A stretch of 9,564 nucleotides of DNA, taken from contig UROJ01000042.1 in the NCBI GenBank assembly GCA_900549335.1, positions 1-9,564 on the forward strand, given 5' to 3'. Both the position numbers and the translations under genes were made by a program. The stretch comes from an uncultured Collinsella sp. (GTDB taxonomy: Bacteria > Actinomycetota > Coriobacteriia > Coriobacteriales > Coriobacteriaceae). Below the pieces are notes generated by a model, which was given only the letters and a program-made list of their open reading frames with translations, made no database searches and was not told the origin of the DNA. Below, one piece after another: positions 5,226-9,564 of this stretch. How positions within the stretch are numbered: the first letter of the stretch is position 1; every line of letters begins with the position of its first letter.

Positions 5226-7322
5226 TTACTTTTTGCGGGCAAGCTCACCGATGTTGGCGATGCCGGAGAAAACGGCCTCGAAGCGGTTGAGCAGCTTAAG
5301 GCGATTATCGCGGAGCTGTTCGTCCTTGTCCATGACCATAACCTCATCGAAGAAACGGTCGATGGGCGCGCGCAGGGCGGCGAGGGCGGCAAATGCGGCC
5401 GGATAGTCCTCGGCAGCAAGGGCAGCATCGACAGCAGTCTGAGCAGCCTCGGAAGCATCGGCAAGCGCGAGCTCGGCCTCGCCCATCAGGCTGCGGTCGT
5501 ACTCCGCGCCCAGCTCGGACTTGGAGATATGCGCGGCACGGGCATAGGCCGTAGCCAGGTTGTCAAAGGTCTCGGCATCGTTCTTGCGGGCCTCGTCGAG
5601 GGCGGCGCAGCGGGCGAAGAAGACGGACGGGGCGATGATGTGCACCGCGGAGACGGCAGCAACGGTGTCGGCCGGGATCTTCTCGTCGCGGGCCATGCTC
5701 ACCAGGCGGCCATGGAAGAAGTCGCGAACCTGCTGGGCGACTTCGGCGGCGTCAAACTCAATGCCCTGCTCACTATAGAGCTCGAGCGCAAAGTCGATAA
5801 GCGACGTGGGGTCGATCGGCAGGCGGTCGCGCAGGATGTTGATGATGCCGATAGCGGCACGACGCAGCGCATAGGGGTCCGAAGAGCCGGTCGGGGGCTC
5901 GCCGATGGCAAAGATACCGGCGATGGTATCGAGCTTGTCGGCGCAGGCCACGATGCAGCCAGCGGTGCCCTCGGGCAGCTCGTCACCGGCAAAGCGGGGA
6001 CGATAGTGATCGCGAATGGCGTGGGCGACCTCGTCGTTCTCCCCCATCGCGGTCGCGTAATAACCGCCCATCACGCCCTGCTGGCTCGTGAACTCGACAA
6101 CGGCGTTGGACACCAGGTCGGCCTTGCACAGGTGCGCGGCACGGCCGGCATCGGCGGCAAGGTGGGCGCCCAGATGAGCCTCGCGGGCAATAGCGAGCGC
6201 GAGCTGCTCGATGCGCTCGGACTTGGCGAGCACGCTACCGAGCTTCTCCTGGAAGGCAACCTTGGCCAGACGCTCACGGAACTCGTCAAGGGAAATCTTC
6301 AGGTCCTCCTCGTAGAAGAACTTGGCGTCGTCCAGACGGGCGCGCACGACGCGCTCGTTGCCGTCGATCACGCGCTCGGCATTCTCGGGCTTGCTGTTGG
6401 AGACGACCACGAACTCACGCGTGAGCTTGCCCTCGCCGTCATAGATCGGGAAGTAGCGCTGGTTGGTGAGCATGGACTCGCAGATGATCTCGTGCGGGAC
6501 CTTGAGGAACTCCTCATCGAAGGTACCAACGAGCACCGTCGGCCACTCGCAGAGGTTGATGACCTCCTCAAAGACCTTCTTGGGCGTATCGACATGGCAG
6601 CCGGGACGGGCAGCCTCGACCTCGGCGATACCGGCAAGGATGGCCTCGCGACGACGCTCGGCAGAAAGCACGCCGGCGTCCTCGAGCACCTGCTCGTAGA
6701 CGGCGGGGCTGGCGACCACATGGTCACCGGGGCCAAGCACGCGATGACCACGCGTGGTATTGCCACTCGTCACGTCGGCAAACGACACGGGCACAACGTC
6801 CTCGCCCAGAAGGCAGCAAATCCAGCGGACCGGACGAACAAAGGTCGCATGCTCGTGACCCCAGCGCTGAGAGCGGTAGTTGGGCCACTGCAGGCCAGCG
6901 ATAGTCTTCTCGCACAGGGCCGTCAGGATCGGGGTGGCCGGGGCGGAAGGGATGTTCTTCTCGGCAAAGACGTACTCGCGGCCGTCGGTGTCCTCGCGAC
7001 GGACCAGGTCCTCGGCAGCCACACCGCACTTGCGGGCAAAGCCCTGGGCGGCCTTGGTGGCGTTACCGTCGGCATCAAAGGCAATGTTTGCCGCGGGGCC
7101 GCGCTTGACCTCATGGACCTCATCGGTCGCAGTGGCGACGTTGGCCACGAGCGCAGCCAGTCGACGCGGGCTCGAGATCACGCGGACCTCGCCATGGGCC
7201 AGACCGGCCTCGTCGAGACCCTTGGCGATCATGGTGCCGAGCTGCTTGACGGCATTGTTCAGCGGTGCGGAGGGCATTTCCTCCGTACCGATTTCAAACA
7301 GGAAATCCTTAGCGTCTGCCAT
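5226..7322 (-). CDS. glyS: Glycine--tRNA ligase beta subunit
   Basis: The 698-residue product is the beta chain of the bacterial alpha2beta2-type glycyl-tRNA synthetase, which with GlyQ charges tRNA-Gly. It opens with the characteristic FLFEIGTEEMPS (7-18), followed by SSPRRLAALV (50-59), KRGPA (73-77), HATFVRPVRWI (158-168), the ESMLTNQRYFPI segment (282-293), the HD-like region with ADLVSNAVVEFTSQQGVMGGYYA (401-423) and DPYALRRAAIGI (482-493). The C-terminal part is an alanine-rich DALR-type anticodon-binding domain ending in FDEVMVMDKDEQLRDNRLKLL. The ATG lies 3 nt after the glyQ stop, with a GAGGTGG sequence inside the end of glyQ as a ribosome binding site, so the two are translationally coupled. 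The length is normal and I see no damage. Confidence 0.97.
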   Translation of the reverse strand: MADAKDFLFEIGTEEMPSAPLNNAVKQLGTMIAKGLDEAGLAHGEVRVISSPRRLAALVANVATATDEVHEVKRGPAANIAFDADGNATKAAQGFARKCGVAAEDLVRREDTDGREYVFAEKNIPSAPATPILTALCEKTIAGLQWPNYRSQRWGHEHATFVRPVRWICCLLGEDVVPVSFADVTSGNTTRGHRVLGPGDHVVASPAVYEQVLEDAGVLSAERRREAILAGIAEVEAARPGCHVDTPKKVFEEVINLCEWPTVLVGTFDEEFLKVPHEIICESMLTNQRYFPIYDGEGKLTREFVVVSNSKPENAERVIDGNERVVRARLDDAKFFYEEDLKISLDEFRERLAKVAFQEKLGSVLAKSERIEQLALAIAREAHLGAHLAADAGRAAHLCKADLVSNAVVEFTSQQGVMGGYYATAMGENDEVAHAIRDHYRPRFAGDELPEGTAGCIVACADKLDTIAGIFAIGEPPTGSSDPYALRRAAIGIINILRDRLPIDPTSLIDFALELYSEQGIEFDAAEVAQQVRDFFHGRLVSMARDEKIPADTVAAVSAVHIIAPSVFFARCAALDEARKNDAETFDNLATAYARAAHISKSELGAEYDRSLMGEAELALADASEAAQTAVDAALAAEDYPAAFAALAALRAPIDRFFDEVMVMDKDEQLRDNRLKLLNRFEAVFSGIANIGELARKK

Positions 7323-7325
7323 GGC

Positions 7326-8237
7326 TTACGCCACCTCGCCTTCCTGGTCGGCATTCTCGTTGACTCCGGCGACCTCGGCCATATAGGCCTCGCAGCACGC
7401 CTTGGCGACGGCGCGGACGCGCAGGATGTAGTTGGCACGCTCGACCGCGGACAGCGCGCCGCGGGCATCGAGCAGGTTGAAGGCATGGCTGCACTTCATG
7501 ACGCAGTCGTAAGCGGGCAGCGGCAGCTTGCGCTCAAGGCAGGAGTGGCACTCGGCCTCGTAGTCGTCAAACTTCTGACGCATCATCTCGACGTTGGCGA
7601 CCTCAAAGTTGTAGGCGCTGAACTCGCGCTCGTTCTCCAGGAACACGTCGCCGTAGGTCATGGGCGTACCGTCGGGCAGATAGCTCCACACCAGGTCGTA
7701 GACGGAGTTGACGCCCTGGGCGTACATGGCGATACGCTCCAGGCCATAGGTGATCTCGACGGGCACGGGGTCGACCTCGATGCCGCCCACCTGCTGGAAG
7801 TACGTAAACTGCGTAACCTCCATGCCGTTGAGCCAGACCTCCCAGCCAAGGCCCCAGGCGCCCAGGGTCGGGCTCTCCCAGTCGTCCTCGACAAAACGGA
7901 CGTCATGGTCGTTGGGGTCCAGGCCAATGGCAGCCAGCGAACCCAGGTAGAGCTCCTGAGCGTTGACCGGCGACGGCTTGATGAGCACCTGGAACTGATA
8001 GTAGTGCTGCATGCGGTTAGGGTTCTCGCCGTAGCGGCCGTCGGCAGGACGGCGGCAAGGCTGAGCGTAGCAGGTGCGCCACTCGGCGGGACCGAGCGAG
8101 CGCAGCGTGGTCGCGGTGTGGAAGGTACCGGCACCGACCTCGGAGTCATAGGGCTGCATAATGACGCAGCCCTGCTCGCCCCAGTACTGCTGGAGGCGCA
8201 GGATGATGTCTTGGAAGGAAAGCGATGAAGCGTTCAT
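7326..8237 (-). CDS. glyQ: Glycine--tRNA ligase alpha subunit
   Basis: The 303-residue product is the class II catalytic chain of glycyl-tRNA synthetase. Characteristic blocks are [38 protein letters not shown] from about residue 13 to 50, motif 2 with [34 protein letters not shown] (57-90), [18 protein letters not shown] (135-152), and motif 3 with [11 protein letters not shown] (165-175). Length and order match the family. The ATG at 8235-8237 is the natural N-terminus, although GAGGGG lies a rather long 11 nt upstream and a nearer AGAGG only 1 nt away. The gene is separated from lepB by only 59 nt, which leaves no room for a full T-box leader unless it overlaps lepB. It forms a two-gene unit with glyS. 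Confidence 0.97.
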   Translation of the reverse strand: MNASSLSFQDIILRLQQYWGEQGCVIMQPYDSEVGAGTFHTATTLRSLGPAEWRTCYAQPCRRPADGRYGENPNRMQHYYQFQVLIKPSPVNAQELYLGSLAAIGLDPNDHDVRFVEDDWESPTLGAWGLGWEVWLNGMEVTQFTYFQQVGGIEVDPVPVEITYGLERIAMYAQGVNSVYDLVWSYLPDGTPMTYGDVFLENEREFSAYNFEVANVEMMRQKFDDYEAECHSCLERKLPLPAYDCVMKCSHAFNLLDARGALSAVERANYILRVRAVAKACCEAYMAEVAGVNENADQEGEVA

Positions 8238-8283
8238 GCCTCTAATATCCCCTCGTCGAAACGATTACACGGTTAGGTACTGT

Positions 8284-8289
8284 ACTATA
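8284..8289 (-). promoter_or_regulatory. glyQ: Possible weak -10 element before glyQ
   Basis: TATAGT on the minus strand in the lepB-glyQ gap, followed by the near-palindrome GTACAGTAC (8277-8285), could be a -10 box. No -35 match exists at the right distance, so it is weak support for a separate glyQS promoter; read-through from lepB is equally likely. Confidence 0.25.
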
Positions 8290-8296
8290 GCGGTTT

Positions 8297-8860
8297 TTAG
8301 TCGATAGCGCCGATGCGGTTGAGCGGCCAGTAGCGCACAAGCGCCACGGCGATCAAATCAGAGCGATCGACGGGACCAAAGTAGCGTGAGTCGGCAGAGT
8401 TTTCGCGGTTGTCGCCCATCACCCACACGCACCCGTCGGGAACGGTGTAGGGATAGCTTACCTGAGCGCCGGGAGCCTGGACCGAAAGCGGCCAGCTCAT
8501 GCCCATCGTATAGTCCTCGTCGAGCGCTTGGCCGTCAACGACCACCTTGCCATCCTGCAGGTCGACCGTCTGGCCGGCCGTGGCAATAACACGCTTGACA
8601 AGAACATCATGCTCGGAGGTGCCATCGGGGTTGTGAAACACCACGATATCGCCCTGCTTGACGGGCTGACCGAGCTCGAGGCTCACCTTTTGTGCCAGGA
8701 TCTGGTCGCCAATCTCGATCGTGGACTCCATGGAGCCGGTGGGCACCACAAAGGGCTCGACCACAAACGAGCGAATCAAGAAGGTGGCGACCAATGCGAT
8801 CGCGATGACCGCAATCCACTCAAAAGCGCCCCTCAACGCGGAATGCTGCGATGGAACCAT
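8297..8860 (-). CDS. lepB: Signal peptidase I
   Basis: The 187-residue membrane-anchored serine protease removes signal peptides from exported proteins outside the cytoplasmic membrane. One N-terminal transmembrane segment spans about residues 13-33, followed by the extracytoplasmic catalytic domain. Box B contains the catalytic Ser43 in PTGSMEST, box D the general base Lys89 in LVKRVIA, and box E is MGDNRENSADSR (148-159). I prefer ATG at 8858-8860, with GAGGAG 5 nt upstream inside the end of trmD. A GTG at 8864-8866 overlaps the trmD stop but would directly abut that ribosome binding site. The 2-nt gap to trmD indicates translational coupling. The size and single membrane anchor fit the Gram-positive-type SipS/LepB group. 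Confidence 0.95.
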   Translation of the reverse strand: MVPSQHSALRGAFEWIAVIAIALVATFLIRSFVVEPFVVPTGSMESTIEIGDQILAQKVSLELGQPVKQGDIVVFHNPDGTSEHDVLVKRVIATAGQTVDLQDGKVVVDGQALDEDYTMGMSWPLSVQAPGAQVSYPYTVPDGCVWVMGDNRENSADSRYFGPVDRSDLIAVALVRYWPLNRIGAID

Positions 8861-8862
8861 TC

Positions 8863-9564
8863 TCACTCCTCGCTCTGCGAATACGAAGCGTCCAAAATCT
8901 CCTGCGCGTACGCACGCTCTTGGGGCGTAAGGCGCGCCGTCTCGATCAGATCGGGACGCCAGCGGCAGGTGCGCTCGATGGCGTTCTTGCGACGCCAGGC
9001 ATCGACCTTGGCGTGATCGCCACTCACGAGCACCGGCGGCACGCCCTCGCCGTTGAACTCGGCGGGACGGGTGTACTGCGCGTACTCGAGCAGGCCTCCG
9101 TCCTCGGCGGTCGAGAACGACTCGTCCACATTGCTCATCTCGTCGCCCAGGGCGCCGGGAATCAGGCGTACGACGGCATCGGCAACGACCATAGCGGGAA
9201 GTTCGCCACCCGTAAGCACGTAGTCGCCGATCGACAGACGCTCATCGGCATACGCATACGCACGCTCGTCGACGCCCTCGTAGCGGCTGCACACAAACAG
9301 CAGGCGCTCACTTTTGAGCAGGCGCTCGGCCACATGTTGCGTAAAGGGCTCGCCACAGGGGGTGAAGAACACTACGGTGGGCTTGGGACCCTCGGAGCTG
9401 ATGGCCTCGATGGCCTCGGCAATAGGCTCGACCTTCATGAGCATGCCCTGCCCGCCGCCGTAAGGCTCGTCATCGACGGTACGATGGCGGTCGTGCGTCC
9501 AGTCGCGCAGGTTATACGCCTTAAAATCAAAAAGGCCGGCCTTGCGGGCGCGGCCCAAGATCGA
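8863..9564 (-). CDS. trmD: tRNA (guanine-N1)-methyltransferase, partial (N-terminus beyond right edge)
   Basis: TrmD uses S-adenosylmethionine to methylate N1 of G37 in a subset of tRNAs, preventing +1 frameshifting. The visible 233 residues start at SILGRARKAGLF, the usual position about 15-20 residues into the protein; the real start is outside the window. Blocks seen in order: DEPYGGGQGM (32-41), FFTPCGEPF (66-74), the SAM-binding SPOUT trefoil-knot region with SRYEGVDER (93-101) and SIGDYVLTGGELPAMVVADAVVRLIPG (111-137), then DESF, QYTRP, PPVLVSGDH and the C-terminal helical domain. It ends at TGA 8863-8865, 2 nt before lepB. It is normally part of the rpsP-rimM-trmD-rplS ribosome cluster. 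Confidence 0.96.
   Translation of the reverse strand, partial: SILGRARKAGLFDFKAYNLRDWTHDRHRTVDDEPYGGGQGMLMKVEPIAEAIEAISSEGPKPTVVFFTPCGEPFTQHVAERLLKSERLLFVCSRYEGVDERAYAYADERLSIGDYVLTGGELPAMVVADAVVRLIPGALGDEMSNVDESFSTAEDGGLLEYAQYTRPAEFNGEGVPPVLVSGDHAKVDAWRRKNAIERTCRWRPDLIETARLTPQERAYAQEILDASYSQSEE

Noticed and set aside
5058..8228. Plus-strand open frame of 1056 codons antisense to glyS and glyQ
   Set aside because: It mirrors the codon pattern of two well-supported genes that happen to share a frame, is low-complexity (Gly, Leu, Val, Ala, Asp rich), has no recognisable domain, and begins inside the PPDK regulator gene. It is a GC-rich antisense shadow.

Overview
The window is about 9.6 kb of GC-rich bacterial chromosome in which every supported gene lies on the minus strand, so transcription runs from high to low coordinates. 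Gene content and order (trmD, lepB, glyQ, glyS, a PPDK regulatory protein, ppdK, rplS, rnhB) point to core housekeeping DNA rather than an accessory island. GC-rich coding DNA, clostridia-like glyQS/regulator/ppdK clustering and an RNase HII with a long N-terminal extension would fit a Coriobacteriia actinobacterium such as Collinsella. That assignment is an inference from gene order and composition and was not checked by a search.

Layout in transcription order. trmD (partial, entering from the right edge) is followed after 2 nt by lepB. After a 59-nt gap come glyQ and glyS, 3 nt apart, and then the PPDK regulatory protein 34 nt later. These five genes have no convincing terminator between them and may be one transcription unit. 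A 296-nt, partly AT-rich intergenic region precedes ppdK and carries a candidate promoter, phased GGTAAA repeats and a 7-7-7 inverted repeat. ppdK is disrupted by an apparent single-base deletion about a quarter of the way in, and ends at a 12-bp hairpin. rplS then has its own promoter and a leader hairpin. It ends at a strong hairpin with a C(UUCG)G loop, and rnhB follows and runs off the left edge.

Functionally the window combines translation and RNA maintenance (m1G37 tRNA methylation by TrmD, tRNA-Gly charging by GlyQS, ribosomal protein L19, RNA removal from DNA by RNase HII), protein export (signal peptidase I) and pyruvate/PEP interconversion (PPDK with its bifunctional kinase/phosphorylase regulator). 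The most notable points are the ppdK frameshift, the structured ppdK control region, and the placement of a glyQS-regulator-ppdK block inside the usual trmD-rplS-rnhB neighbourhood. I see no mobile element, CRISPR array, tRNA or rRNA, and no credible previously undescribed multi-gene system.
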